Assembly: GCF_012272695.1 (NCBI RefSeq)
Contig: NZ_CP050902.1
Span: 3,286,001 to 3,350,000, forward strand
Origin: Nocardioides sp. JQ2195
GTDB lineage: Bacteria > Actinomycetota > Actinomycetes > Propionibacteriales > Nocardioidaceae
Length of the DNA: 64,000 nt
Direction: 5' to 3'
Made by a program: the position numbers and the translations under genes. This document shows positions 26,055 through 34,659 of this stretch, one piece after another. Positions within the stretch are counted from its first letter, which is position 1, and each line of letters opens with the position of its first letter. Under the pieces are notes generated by a model. The model worked only from the letters and a program-made list of their open reading frames with translations, had not been told where the DNA came from and did not search any database.

Positions 26055-26098
26055 CAACGTGTGGGATCGGTCGTGCCCGGTGCGTTGGATCCCACACG
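26055..26098. repeat. Strong hairpin, family B, copy 2
   Basis: Same 44 bases as the copy starting at 24893, direct orientation, 120 bases upstream of the AbiEi/DUF559 start. The adjoining minus-strand sequence (26099-26148) can be read RWDGQPAQLVPLG before the hairpin, reminiscent of the WDGKPRACGPG end of the paralogue, as if a lost copy's tail remains. The distal arm has one mismatch (GATG instead of GTTG). Confidence 0.9.
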
Positions 26099-26159
26099 AT
26101 GCCGAGGCGGTGGTGGGAGCCGAGCGGAACCAACTGCGCCGGCTGGCCGTCCCACCTGC

Positions 26160-27098
26160 ATGAAGCCACTGACGAAGTACGTCGTCTCGCTGTTCGCGGC
26201 CGGACTGCTTGCACTCACGGGTTGTTCCGCGGAGGATTCCGGCAGCTCCGCGGACAGCTCACACTCCATGGACAACGACCGGGCAGCGATGGACTCCGTC
26301 GATCCGCAGGCTCTCGCCGAGGGTGCGCCGAGCGAGGCCGGCGGGGGAAGCAGCGAGGACCGGGCCGAGGGCGCCAACCGGACCGCTCCACAGACGCGGG
26401 CCGTGATCAGCACCGGCACGATCTCGCTCAGCAGCCAGGACACCGAGCAGGCCCGCTTCGACCTGCAGAAGGTCATCGACGCGCACGACGGCTCGATCGC
26501 CGACGAGAAGACCTCCATCGACGACGAGGGCAACCTGCGCAACACCAGGATCGTCCTGCGCGTCCCGGCCGCAGAGTTCGCCGAGACGATGACGGAGATC
26601 GGCGAGGTCGCCGAGGTGACCTCGTCCAGCCGCAACACCGAGGACGTGACCACCCAGGTCATCGACAACGAGGTCCGGATCCGGGCCCAGGAGAAGAGCC
26701 TGCGGCGCATCGAGACCCTCCTCGCACAAGCCCAGGACATCTCCGACATCGTCTCGATCGAGTCCCAGCTCAGCCAGCGACAGGCCGACCTCGACTCGCT
26801 GAAGTCGCAGCAGGCCTACCTCGAGGACCAGACCAGCCTGTCGACGATCACCGTCCACCTCGAGCACCAGGATGCCGTGGTCCGGGAGAAGGAGGAGACC
26901 GACCACAACGCGTTCGTCACCGGGTTGCTGGACGGGTGGACGGCCCTCACCGTGCTCGGCGCCGGCACGGCCCAGTTCGTGGGCGCGCTGCTCCCCGTTG
27001 CCGTGCTGCTGGCGGTCATCGGCTTCCCACTCACCGTGCTGATCCGCCGGCTGCGCCCCCGGAGGAGCGTGGCACCCGAAGCGCTCCCGGCGGAGTAG
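26160..27098 (+). CDS. DUF4349 lipoprotein with coiled coil and C-terminal membrane anchor
   Basis: 312 residues. Lipoprotein signal with lipobox LLALTGCS near residue 22, a Ser/Ala/Glu-rich linker, then the DUF4349 domain (about 78-290). It starts RAVISTGTISLSS and has a charged coiled coil around LRRIETLLAQAQDISDIV to SLKSQQAYLEDQT. A C-terminal hydrophobic segment (about 265-292) is followed by an Arg-rich end, so the protein is probably anchored at both ends. The family has no settled function; some members associate with stress or sporulation. It reads away from the AbiEi/DUF559 gene. Confidence 0.85.
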   Translation: MKPLTKYVVSLFAAGLLALTGCSAEDSGSSADSSHSMDNDRAAMDSVDPQALAEGAPSEAGGGSSEDRAEGANRTAPQTRAVISTGTISLSSQDTEQARFDLQKVIDAHDGSIADEKTSIDDEGNLRNTRIVLRVPAAEFAETMTEIGEVAEVTSSSRNTEDVTTQVIDNEVRIRAQEKSLRRIETLLAQAQDISDIVSIESQLSQRQADLDSLKSQQAYLEDQTSLSTITVHLEHQDAVVREKEETDHNAFVTGLLDGWTALTVLGAGTAQFVGALLPVAVLLAVIGFPLTVLIRRLRPRRSVAPEALPAE

Positions 27099-27106
27099 CA
27101 GCCGCC

Positions 27107-27180
27107 GAGCCCGGACGGACGAGGCAGCCGCCCCGGAGCCCGGACGGACGAGGCAGCCGCCGAGCCCGGACGGACGAGGC
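27107..27180. repeat. Three copies of a 19-base unit between DUF4349 and hemE
   Basis: GAGCCCGGACGGACGAGGC begins at 27107, 27136 and 27162, with spacers CAGCCGCCCCG and CAGCCGC. It fills the convergent gap and ends exactly at the hemE stop codon. Confidence 0.85.
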
Positions 27181-28221
27181 TCAGGCCAACGGATGGCCCT
27201 GGACGAACTCGGTCAGCCTCTTGAGCTGGTCCGGGTTCGTCGAGGGGATCACACCGTGGCCGAGGTTGAAGATGTGGCCCTTCGCCGCGCGACCGGCCTC
27301 GATGATCTCGCCGGCACGCTCGAGCATCACCTCGGTGGGCGCGAAGACCAGGGTCGGGTCGAGGTTGCCCTGCACGCTCCTCTCCCCCACCTGCGGGATG
27401 GCCACGTCGAGCGGCGTACGCCAGTCGACACCGACCACGTCGGCACCGGCCTCGCCCATCAGCCCGAGCAGGTTCGTGGTGCCGACCCCGAAGTGGATGC
27501 GGGGCACGTCGAGCTCGCCGGCGGCGGCCAGCACCCGGGTCGAGTGCGGCATCACGTGGGTCTCGTAGTCGGCCGGGGTCAGCGCCCCTGCCCACGAGTC
27601 GAAGAGCTGGACGGCGCTCGCGCCGGCATCGACCTGCACCTTGAGATAGGCCGCGGCGATGCCGCCGATCTTGCGCATCAGCGCGTCCCACACGTCGGGA
27701 GCACCGAACATCATCGCCTTGGTCTTCGCGTGGTCCTTCGACGGACCACCCTCGACCAGGTAGGACGCCACGGTGAACGGCGCGCCCGCGAATCCGATCA
27801 GCGGCGTGGCGCCGAGCTCGGCCACCAGCGAGCGCACCGCCTCGGTGATGAAGGGGACGTGCTCAGCGGTGAGCTCCGGGATCTCGGCCACGTCGGCGAG
27901 TGTCTCGACCGGCTTCGCCACCACCGGGCCGACACCCGGCTTGATGTCGAGGTCGACACCAACGGCCTTGAGCGGCAGCACGATGTCGGAGAAGAAGATG
28001 GCCGCGTCGACGCCGTAGCGGCGTACCGGCTGGAGGGTGATCTCGGTGATCAGCTCCGCGTTCATGCACGACTCGAGCATGCCGATGCCCTCGCGCACCT
28101 TGAGGTACTCGGGAAGCGAACGACCGGCCTGGCGCATGAACCAGACCGGCGTGTGGTCGGGCGTCTCACCTCGCGCGGCGCGGAGGAAGGCTGAGTCACG
28201 GAGGTCGGCTGAAACGGTCAC
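27181..28221 (-). CDS. hemE: Uroporphyrinogen decarboxylase
   Basis: 346 residues. Decarboxylates the four acetate side chains of uroporphyrinogen III to coproporphyrinogen III. Seen are the substrate-binding PVWFMRQAGRSLPEY, the Asp in FFSDIVLPL, the FAGAPFT loop, and HFGVGTTNLLG; all are expected. The GTG at 28221 (VTVSADLRDS) is chosen because conserved sequence starts there; a longer in-frame extension lacks conservation. It is divergent from DUF3000 and RNase D, the order also found in mycobacteria (hemE-Rv2680-Rv2681). Confidence 0.95.
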   Translation of the reverse strand: MTVSADLRDSAFLRAARGETPDHTPVWFMRQAGRSLPEYLKVREGIGMLESCMNAELITEITLQPVRRYGVDAAIFFSDIVLPLKAVGVDLDIKPGVGPVVAKPVETLADVAEIPELTAEHVPFITEAVRSLVAELGATPLIGFAGAPFTVASYLVEGGPSKDHAKTKAMMFGAPDVWDALMRKIGGIAAAYLKVQVDAGASAVQLFDSWAGALTPADYETHVMPHSTRVLAAAGELDVPRIHFGVGTTNLLGLMGEAGADVVGVDWRTPLDVAIPQVGERSVQGNLDPTLVFAPTEVMLERAGEIIEAGRAAKGHIFNLGHGVIPSTNPDQLKRLTEFVQGHPLA

Positions 28222-28292
28222 CCCCGAATCTTCGCAGGTCAGGCGGCGTGGCACACATCGGACCCTGCGAGGCAGCGCCTACTGTGGATGTC

Positions 28293-28919
28293 ATGGTGGT
28301 CCGGCAAGAGACGCACCCCGGGTCGGGTGTGAGCGCGCCCCCCGAGGATTTCCGGGTGGCCGTCGAGAGCATGCACGCAGCCAAGCTCCGTCCCGAGGTG
28401 TTCTGCGAGTCCATGCCGGCGCCCCAGCGCATCGCTCCCCATGCGAGTGCACTGTCCGCCGACGTGACCGTCGACGACGCCGACATCGGCACCGGGCGGC
28501 TCATCCTGCTGCACGACCCCGCCGGCAACGACGCGTGGGCAGGCACCTTCCGTTTCGTCGCCTACGCCCGCGCCGAGATCGACCCCGAGCTCGCCGCCGA
28601 CCCGTTGCTCAGCGCCGTCGGCTGGTCCTGGCTCACCGAGGCACTCGAGGCCCACGGCGCCGAGTTCGCGGCGCCCTCCGGCACGGTCACCTGTGTGTCC
28701 ACCGAGAACTTCGGCAGCATGGCCGACGAGGAAGGCACCGCCCAGATCGAGCTCCGCGCCTCGTGGACGCCGGTCGGTCCCGACAACGGCGACCTCGACG
28801 TCTCGGCCCATGTCGAGGCCTGGGGAGAGCTGTTGTGCACCGCGGTCGGCCTCGAGCCGGTCCCTGAGGGAGTCACTGCCATGCCGAGTCGACGCGGCCA
28901 GCGCGGTCCTGCCCAGTGA
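28293..28919 (+). CDS. DUF3000 family protein
   Basis: 208 residues, soluble. The start FRVAVESMHAAKLRPEVFCE and the later GWSWLTEALEAHGAEF are characteristic of DUF3000, an actinobacteria-specific family lying between hemE and RNase D. It overlaps the next start by GTGA. Function unknown; linkage suggests a role in RNA processing or heme-linked metabolism. Confidence 0.88.
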   Translation: MVVRQETHPGSGVSAPPEDFRVAVESMHAAKLRPEVFCESMPAPQRIAPHASALSADVTVDDADIGTGRLILLHDPAGNDAWAGTFRFVAYARAEIDPELAADPLLSAVGWSWLTEALEAHGAEFAAPSGTVTCVSTENFGSMADEEGTAQIELRASWTPVGPDNGDLDVSAHVEAWGELLCTAVGLEPVPEGVTAMPSRRGQRGPAQ

Positions 28920-30241
28920 CCGAACCTGCTGACCCCACTGCCCCGGCTCCCAACGAGACCCAGCCTGAGGCCCAGGCCGACGCTGTCCCCGAGGCGGCCC
29001 CTGAGCCCTCGCCGTTGCTCACCCTGCGCGACGGCCTGCCCCCGGTCGTCGAGACCGCTGAGGCACTCGCCGACGTCGTACGCCGCTTCGCTGCCGGCAC
29101 CGGGCCGGTCGCCATCGACGCCGAGCGTGCGTCGGGCTATCGCTACTCCGCACGCGCCTACCTGATCCAGCTGCGTCGAGAAGGTGCCGGCACCGCACTC
29201 GTCGACCCGATCGCGTTCGAGAACCTCGACGACCTCCAGGCGGCCCTGGCGGGAGTGGAGTGGATCCTGCACGCCGCCACCCAGGACCTGGCCTGCCTGG
29301 CCGAGGTCGGCCTGCGTCCCTCGTCGCTCTTCGACACCGAGCTGGCCGGTCGCCTGCTGGGCTACCCCCGGGTCGGCCTGGCCACCCTGGTCGAGACCAC
29401 CCTCGGCAAGCACCTGCGCAAGGAGCACTCCGCCGCCGACTGGTCCAAGCGCCCGTTGCCCGAGTCCTGGCTGGAATACGCTGCCCTCGACGTCGAGCCG
29501 CTGGTCGAGCTCCGCGACGTGATGGCCGCCGAGCTCGAGGAGTCCGGCAAGGCGCAATGGGCGCGTGAGGAGTTCGAGCACCTGCTCGGGTTCACCCCGA
29601 CGAAGCGCGCCGAGCCGTGGCGGCGTACCTCCCAGCTGCACAAGGTGCGGGGCCGGCGCGCGCTGGCCGCCGTACGCGCCCTGTGGGAGACCCGCGACGC
29701 CACCGCGCAGGAGCGCGACGTCACGCCCGGCCGCATCCTGCCGGACTCGGCCATCATCGCTGCCGCGTTGGCCCTGCCCACCGACCGTGCCGCCCTGCTG
29801 CGCACCAAGGGATTCCACGGGCGCGGCGCCGAGCGCTACGCGTCGAAGTGGGTGGCCGCCCTGACCACGGCCCGTGAGCTGCCCGAGGACGAGCTGCCCC
29901 AGCGCGGGCCGCGCGGGGACGGCCCGCCGGTGCCGCGCGCCTGGGCGGAGAAGGATCCCGTGGCCGCCAGGCGGTTGACCAGCGCCCGCGAGCAGATGAC
30001 CGCGCTGGCAGAGGAGAATCACCTCCCGGTGGAGAACCTGCTCACCCCGGACACCCTGCGGCGCGTGCTGTGGACGCCGCCCGAGACGCGCGAGCCCGCG
30101 GCCCTCGACGAGGCCGTACGCCGGTCGCTGGTCGACCACGGGGCGCGCCCCTGGCAGATCGACCTGTGCGCCCCGCTGCTCACCGACGCCATCCTCGGCG
30201 CCGATGCCGATGAGACCGACGAGACCGACGAGGCCGGCTGA
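28916..30241 (+). CDS. rnd: Ribonuclease D (DEDDy 3'-5' exoribonuclease with HRDC domain)
   Basis: 441 residues. Acidic motifs of the DEDD exonuclease: AIDAERASGYRYS (D, E), LHAATQDLACL (D), and the DEDDy Tyr/Asp in LEYAALDVEPL. A helical HRDC domain (about 240-330) follows, including RRTSQLHKVRGRRAL. It matures tRNA and other small RNA 3' ends. The start is GTG 28916, overlapping the DUF3000 stop; residues 1-35 form a Pro/Glu-rich extension. Confidence 0.93.
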   Translation: MTEPADPTAPAPNETQPEAQADAVPEAAPEPSPLLTLRDGLPPVVETAEALADVVRRFAAGTGPVAIDAERASGYRYSARAYLIQLRREGAGTALVDPIAFENLDDLQAALAGVEWILHAATQDLACLAEVGLRPSSLFDTELAGRLLGYPRVGLATLVETTLGKHLRKEHSAADWSKRPLPESWLEYAALDVEPLVELRDVMAAELEESGKAQWAREEFEHLLGFTPTKRAEPWRRTSQLHKVRGRRALAAVRALWETRDATAQERDVTPGRILPDSAIIAAALALPTDRAALLRTKGFHGRGAERYASKWVAALTTARELPEDELPQRGPRGDGPPVPRAWAEKDPVAARRLTSAREQMTALAEENHLPVENLLTPDTLRRVLWTPPETREPAALDEAVRRSLVDHGARPWQIDLCAPLLTDAILGADADETDETDEAG

Positions 30242-30265
30242 CCCGTTCCCGGGCCAGCCGGGAGG

Positions 30266-31597
30266 TCACTCGGTGGGGGTCGCCGACGGCTCGTCCTGGT
30301 TCTCCAGGATCGGCTTCGACGCCTCGTCGATCGCCTCGGTCAGCTCCTCCAGGTTGAGCACCCGGTTGTAGAACAGCTTGTAGAGCGGCTTGTGCACGGC
30401 CGTCTCCAGGTCTGCCCAGGAGTCGAGCAGGGGCGGAGAGACGATGTCGCGGACGCTCCGGTTGAAGACCTCGGCATGGGCTGGACGCTGCTCCGGCTGC
30501 AGGAACGCCTCGCCCTCGGAGACCTCGTTGTTGGACGGCACGAGGTAGCCGGCCTCCGCGACCCGGGCGACGGACTCCCCCGAGATCATGTCGACGATGA
30601 AGTCGGCAGCGGCGGAGACGCTGCTGGGCTCGGCGCTGATGCACAGCCCGCTCACGTCACCGACCGTGGTGTTCGTGTCGAGGGTGGGCATCGGCATCAC
30701 GTCGAAGTTGAGGCTCGGCGTCTTGCGCAGCTCCGGAACCAGGTTGCGGTAGCCGGCCATCATGCCGAGCTTGCCCTTCTTGAACCGGCTGAGCGCGGAC
30801 TCCTTGCGCAGCTGGCGCGGGGTCAGCGTGAGCTTGTCGCTGCGCAGGATGTCCATGGTCTTGACCAGCGCCTCGCGACTGGACTCCTCGGAGAGAGCCA
30901 ACGTGGTGGGCTCGGTCTGGTCGTCGAAGAGCTGCCCGTCGCCGGAGTAGATGAACGGCGCGATCCCCTCCAGGGTCGGCTCGATGTAGACGCCCTTGGC
31001 GCCCGGACGGCTGGAGGCGAACTCCGCTGCCGCCGCGAACTGGTTGAGGGTCCAGGCCGTGTGGGTCGCCGGGGAGTCGAGGCCCTTCTCCTTCATCGTC
31101 TCCCAGTCGATGAGGTCGCTGTTGTAGTACATGACCATCGGGGACACGCCGTACGGCATGCACTGCAGGCGGCTGTCGAGGGAGAACGCCTCCACCGAGT
31201 CACGCTTGTAGAAGTCTCCGAAGTCCACGCCGCGCGAGTCGAGGAGCTCCTCGAGGGGCTGGTTCAGGCCACGCTTCGACACCTCGGCCAGGTCACGCTG
31301 GGAGAGCAGGTAGACATCAGGCGGGGTCTTCGAGGTGAGGCGGTCGATCACGTCGTCCGCGTCGTCGGCCTGCACCAGCTTGACCTTGGTGGTGGGGGTC
31401 TCGGCGTTGAACTTGTCGACCGTCGACTGCATGGCAGCGACTTCTTCCTCAGGACCGTAGGCGAGGAAGCTCAGGTTCACCGGGTTCTTGGCGGTGCCCG
31501 TCGGGTCGGGCTCCGGAGGGCCGGTCTCCGTGTCGCAGGCACCCGCAAACAGGACCAACAGAACGCTTCCACACGCCAGCGCAGCACGGGTCTTCAC
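30266..31597 (-). CDS. Extracellular solute-binding lipoprotein (ABC importer type)
   Basis: 443 residues. Lipoprotein signal ending LFAGAC near residue 21, then an SBP family 1 fold: VNLSFLAYGPEEEVAAMQ, FNAETPTTKVKLVQADD, PPDVYLLSQRDLAEV, VMYYNSDLI, and a GLCISAEPSSV strand. The family binds sugars or other solutes for ABC uptake, but no permease or ATPase gene is adjacent, so its partners lie elsewhere. The start is GTG 31597 with GAGAGGG nine bases before it. Confidence 0.85.
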   Translation of the reverse strand: MKTRAALACGSVLLVLFAGACDTETGPPEPDPTGTAKNPVNLSFLAYGPEEEVAAMQSTVDKFNAETPTTKVKLVQADDADDVIDRLTSKTPPDVYLLSQRDLAEVSKRGLNQPLEELLDSRGVDFGDFYKRDSVEAFSLDSRLQCMPYGVSPMVMYYNSDLIDWETMKEKGLDSPATHTAWTLNQFAAAAEFASSRPGAKGVYIEPTLEGIAPFIYSGDGQLFDDQTEPTTLALSEESSREALVKTMDILRSDKLTLTPRQLRKESALSRFKKGKLGMMAGYRNLVPELRKTPSLNFDVMPMPTLDTNTTVGDVSGLCISAEPSSVSAAADFIVDMISGESVARVAEAGYLVPSNNEVSEGEAFLQPEQRPAHAEVFNRSVRDIVSPPLLDSWADLETAVHKPLYKLFYNRVLNLEELTEAIDEASKPILENQDEPSATPTE

Positions 31598-31697
31598 GCT
31601 CGAACGCCCTCTCGTCGATGCAACATGTCGGCCAACGATATCGGGACACACCTCAAGCACCACTTCCAGCACACGCGTTCGGCCCTAGGGTGACCGC

Positions 31698-32495
31698 ATG
31701 ATGAGCCCCCTACGTGTCCTCCACCGCGGTTCCACCGCCGTCGCGGCCGCTGTCCTGGCCACTCTGGTCCTGGCCTCGTGCGGATCGTCCGACGACAGTG
31801 ATGACGCCGTCGGCGACGATCCCTCGGAGACCACCTCGTCCGAGAGCACCAGCTCCCCCAGCGGCTCGGCGTCCGCGAGCTCCGAGCCGGACGCCACCTC
31901 GGCGCCACCGAGTGCGTCGGAGCCGGCCCCGTCCGACCCGGCCCCCGACTCCTCGTCCGAGTCGCCGGTCAAGGCCCTCTTCCTCACCGAGAAGGAGATG
32001 CCCGGGCTCAACGACGTCACGGTCTGGACCGAGGGTCGAACCCAGCCCGAGGGACCGGAGCCGTTCGGTGACTGTGCGAAGTTCACCCTCGTCGACGCCG
32101 GAGCGCAGGACGCGTGGGTGCGCACCTTCACGGCGCAGGGCTCCCAGGAGGCCGCCCAGCTGATCGCCACCTTCGCCGACGCCAAGTCGGCCTGGCGGGC
32201 CGAGCAGACCCTGCGCGGGTGGCACCGTGACTGCGCCGAGGAGGTCAACGCCGAGGTCGAGCGGGTCAACCCGATCTCGCCGGTCGAGGTCGACACCGGC
32301 AACGCGTTCACCTACCTGGTGCAGCTCGGCAAGGAGGACGCCGAGACACACCACTTCAACGGTGTCGCGGTGAACCGCAAGGGCAAGCACGTCTCGGTGG
32401 TGCTGATCGACACCGAGAGCCAGGACTACAACTACGAGTCAGGCCAGGAGCCCGCCCAGCAGGCTGCCCGGGCGGTGGCCCCGAAGCTGGGCTGA
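31698..32495 (+). CDS. Secreted lipoprotein with Ser/Pro-rich linker (PknH-sensor-like domain possible)
   Basis: 265 residues. Lipobox LVLASCGS near residue 29, then a low-complexity Ser/Asp/Pro linker of about 60 residues, and a compact domain from about 90 to 265. That domain has two cysteines (FGDCAKF, HRDCAEE) and a YNYESGQEPAQ end. The layout resembles the PknH-like extracellular sensor domain of actinobacterial lipoproteins, but the match is loose. It is divergent from the solute-binding protein. Confidence 0.7.
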   Translation: MMSPLRVLHRGSTAVAAAVLATLVLASCGSSDDSDDAVGDDPSETTSSESTSSPSGSASASSEPDATSAPPSASEPAPSDPAPDSSSESPVKALFLTEKEMPGLNDVTVWTEGRTQPEGPEPFGDCAKFTLVDAGAQDAWVRTFTAQGSQEAAQLIATFADAKSAWRAEQTLRGWHRDCAEEVNAEVERVNPISPVEVDTGNAFTYLVQLGKEDAETHHFNGVAVNRKGKHVSVVLIDTESQDYNYESGQEPAQQAARAVAPKLG

Positions 32496-32550
32496 TCCCG
32501 GGCGGCCGCGCCTGCACGTCTGGCGTGGTTGGTGCTGGATCGGTCCGGCC

Positions 32551-33414
32551 TCAGCCGTTGAGCCGGGCCAGCTCGTCGTCGCTGAGCACCAGGTGCGTGG
32601 CAGCGGCCGTGTCACGGATCGACTCCGGACGGCTGGCACCGGGGATCGGGATCACCTGCGGCGAGCGTGCCAGCAACCAGGCGATGCACACCTGCTGCGG
32701 GCTCACTCCATGCGCCTCGCCGATCTCGGCGAAGGCCGAGAAGTCGTCGGCGAGATCGGCGGCGTGGCGCATGCCGCCCATCGGGCTCCACGGCAAGAAC
32801 GCCAGACCCAGCTCCTCGCAGAGCTCCAGCTCCGGCTCACTGCTGCGGAAGCTGGGGCTGAACTGGTTCTGCACGGCAACCAGCGCATCACCGAGGATGT
32901 CCTGGGCCTCCCTGATCTGGGCGGGGTCCGCGTTCGACAGGCCGACGCGCTGCACCAGCCCCTCGTCGTACAGCTCCTTGAAGGCGCCGATCGTCTCCGC
33001 GTAGGGAACCTCCGGGTCGGGGCGGTGGTGCTGGTAGAGGTCGATCGAGTCGACACCCAGCCGCTCGAGTGAGCCGTGCACCGCCCGGCGGATCCACTCG
33101 GGTCGGCCGTCGACCGGCCAGTCGGCACCCTCGCGTCGGATGCCGCCCTTGGTGGCGATGAGGACATCGGGCGAGCCGGCCGCGCGCAGCGCCTCGGCGA
33201 CGAGCTCCTCGTTGTGACCCAGTCCCAGGCCGTCGGGGGCGTAGCAGTCGGCCGTGTCGATGAAGGTCACCCCGGCCTCGAGTGCTGCGTGCACCGTGGC
33301 GATCGCCTCCTCGCGGGGCGGCAGCTCGCCCGTGGCGAAGCGCTTCCGCGAGAGCGGCATGCCGCCGAGTCCGATGGCGCTGACGGTCCGGTCTCCGAGC
33401 TTGCGTGTCTGCAT
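32551..33414 (-). CDS. Aldo/keto reductase
   Basis: 287 residues, TIM-barrel oxidoreductase using NADPH. The catalytic tetrad is visible: Asp and Tyr in FIDTADCYAPDG, Lys in LIATKGGI, and His in LYQHHRPDPE. The NADPH end of the barrel holds IPIPGASRPESI. It reads toward the lipoprotein at its left; the MazF-like gene lies immediately upstream, with 18 bases between. Substrate unknown. Confidence 0.93.
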   Translation of the reverse strand: MQTRKLGDRTVSAIGLGGMPLSRKRFATGELPPREEAIATVHAALEAGVTFIDTADCYAPDGLGLGHNEELVAEALRAAGSPDVLIATKGGIRREGADWPVDGRPEWIRRAVHGSLERLGVDSIDLYQHHRPDPEVPYAETIGAFKELYDEGLVQRVGLSNADPAQIREAQDILGDALVAVQNQFSPSFRSSEPELELCEELGLAFLPWSPMGGMRHAADLADDFSAFAEIGEAHGVSPQQVCIAWLLARSPQVIPIPGASRPESIRDTAAATHLVLSDDELARLNG

Positions 33415-33432
33415 GCTCCCGACGCTACCGAG

Positions 33433-33816
33433 TCAGCGAAGGTCGAGGTAGCCCTTGGCCGCCGCGACCACGCTGTCGAAGGTGGCCTTGTCGAGCGCCG
33501 CCCCTTCGCGACGCAGGCCGCCGTCGGGCAGGCGCAGCAGGCGGTTCAGCCGCACTTCGCTGGGCCGACGCTCGCGGTCCCAGTCACCGGCGCCGACGTC
33601 CATCCAGAACCGCCCCTCGCCGGCCTCCTGGGCCGCGTCACGGTCGTGGTCCTTGGAGCTCAGCTGCAGGGCCAGCCACTCGTCGCCGTCCTTGGCCAGC
33701 AGCAGGACGGGACGGTCCTTGCCCTGGCTGGCGTCCTCCTCGTAGGGGACCCACCCCCACACCACTTCGCCCGGATCGGGCTCGCCGTCGACCTCTGGTG
33801 CGTACGTCGGTTCCAT
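33433..33816 (-). CDS. PemK/MazF-like protein without a visible antitoxin
   Basis: 127 residues. MazF-like beginning GEVVWGWVPY with ASQGKDRPVLLLAKD, the usual GxRP element of the PemK/MazF barrel, and then LQLSSKDHDRD. Most MazF toxins are endoribonucleases paired with an upstream antitoxin, but neither neighbour is antitoxin-like: the upstream gene is 195 aa and lies 190 bases away. A loose MazF fold with another role is possible. Confidence 0.72.
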   Translation of the reverse strand: MEPTYAPEVDGEPDPGEVVWGWVPYEEDASQGKDRPVLLLAKDGDEWLALQLSSKDHDRDAAQEAGEGRFWMDVGAGDWDRERRPSEVRLNRLLRLPDGGLRREGAALDKATFDSVVAAAKGYLDLR

Positions 33817-33910
33817 GCGCCCACCCTAGGAGAAGGCGGCGGCGGGTGACGGCACCCGCAGAAATCCACAAGGTGCCGATGGCTGGTTGATCGAGGGATT
33901 AAACTCTGTC

Positions 33911-33999
33911 GAGTACGCCGGACCGTGGCAGCCCCGGGTCCCAAAATTAGCCGCTACGAGCGGCCACGCGCCGTGAGGCGCTCCCGGTCCGGCGTACTC
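33911..33999. other. Multi-stem element (candidate structured RNA or palindromic repeat)
   Basis: A perfect 15-bp closing stem (GAGTACGCCGGACCG at 33911-33925 with its complement at 33985-33999) encloses two short hairpins. These are GCCGC/GCGGC with loop TACGA (33950-33964) and GCGCC/GGCGC with a GTGA (GNRA-like) loop (33968-33981). An unpaired stretch CCCCGGGTCCCAAAATTA precedes them. Lies between the MazF-like gene and the 195-aa protein gene, which both read leftward. Confidence 0.55.
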
Positions 34000-34005
34000 C
34001 ACTCT

Positions 34006-34593
34006 TCAGGCGAGCGGGCTCTCGAGCTCCTGGTGCGCCGCGGCCTCGAGCTGCTCCGACAGCACCAGCATCTGGTGCGCATCGGGGTCCTGCCGGTGGG
34101 CCCGGCCGGCGGCGACCACGCGGGCGAATGCCGAGGCTCGCAGCAGCACGTCGGCGAAGTCACGTTGGGCGATCCCGGCGAGGGTGGTGTCGATCATCGC
34201 CTTGAGCTGGTCGGGGCCCGGCGGGTCGGCCACCCCGGCGACCACCCGCGCCACCTGGGCGCTCGTGCGTCCCGCCTCGAACTGCTGGGTGGCCTGGTGG
34301 GGCGAGCCGTGCACCCACGCACGGAGCACGTAGAGGCGCCACAGGCATCCGGCCAAGGAGTCGGCCGGGGCGCCCGACCACAGGTCCGCCAGTGTCTCCA
34401 GGCCCTCGGTCTCGGCCAGCAGGAGCACCCGCTGGGCGATCTGCTCGTCGTCGCTGCTGCGGGCACCACGCACGAGCAGGGCGGCCGCCCGATCGGCTGC
34501 CTCGGAGACCAGTGCCGGGTCGGTGCCACCGATCCGGCCGTCGAAGAACTGCGCCGCCTGCACGGTCGGCTTGCGGTGGGGACGCTGGCTCAC
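34006..34593 (-). CDS. Conserved hypothetical protein, 195 aa
   Basis: A soluble helical protein: residues about 25-55 (TDPALVSEAADRAAALLV), about 80-110 (CLWRLYVLRAWVHG) and a final helix LVLSEQLEAAAHQEL. No signal peptide or catalytic motif is seen. The GTG start (34593) is divergent from the GNAT gene. The motif order looks like a small alpha-helical family of Actinobacteria with no known role. Confidence 0.6.
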   Translation of the reverse strand: MSQRPHRKPTVQAAQFFDGRIGGTDPALVSEAADRAAALLVRGARSSDDEQIAQRVLLLAETEGLETLADLWSGAPADSLAGCLWRLYVLRAWVHGSPHQATQQFEAGRTSAQVARVVAGVADPPGPDQLKAMIDTTLAGIAQRDFADVLLRASAFARVVAAGRAHRQDPDAHQMLVLSEQLEAAAHQELESPLA

Positions 34594-34659
34594 TCGGCCA
34601 CGGTACTCGCGCAGGGCCAGCAGGCGTCGTACGCGTCGTCATGGCCTAGGTTCGACGTC

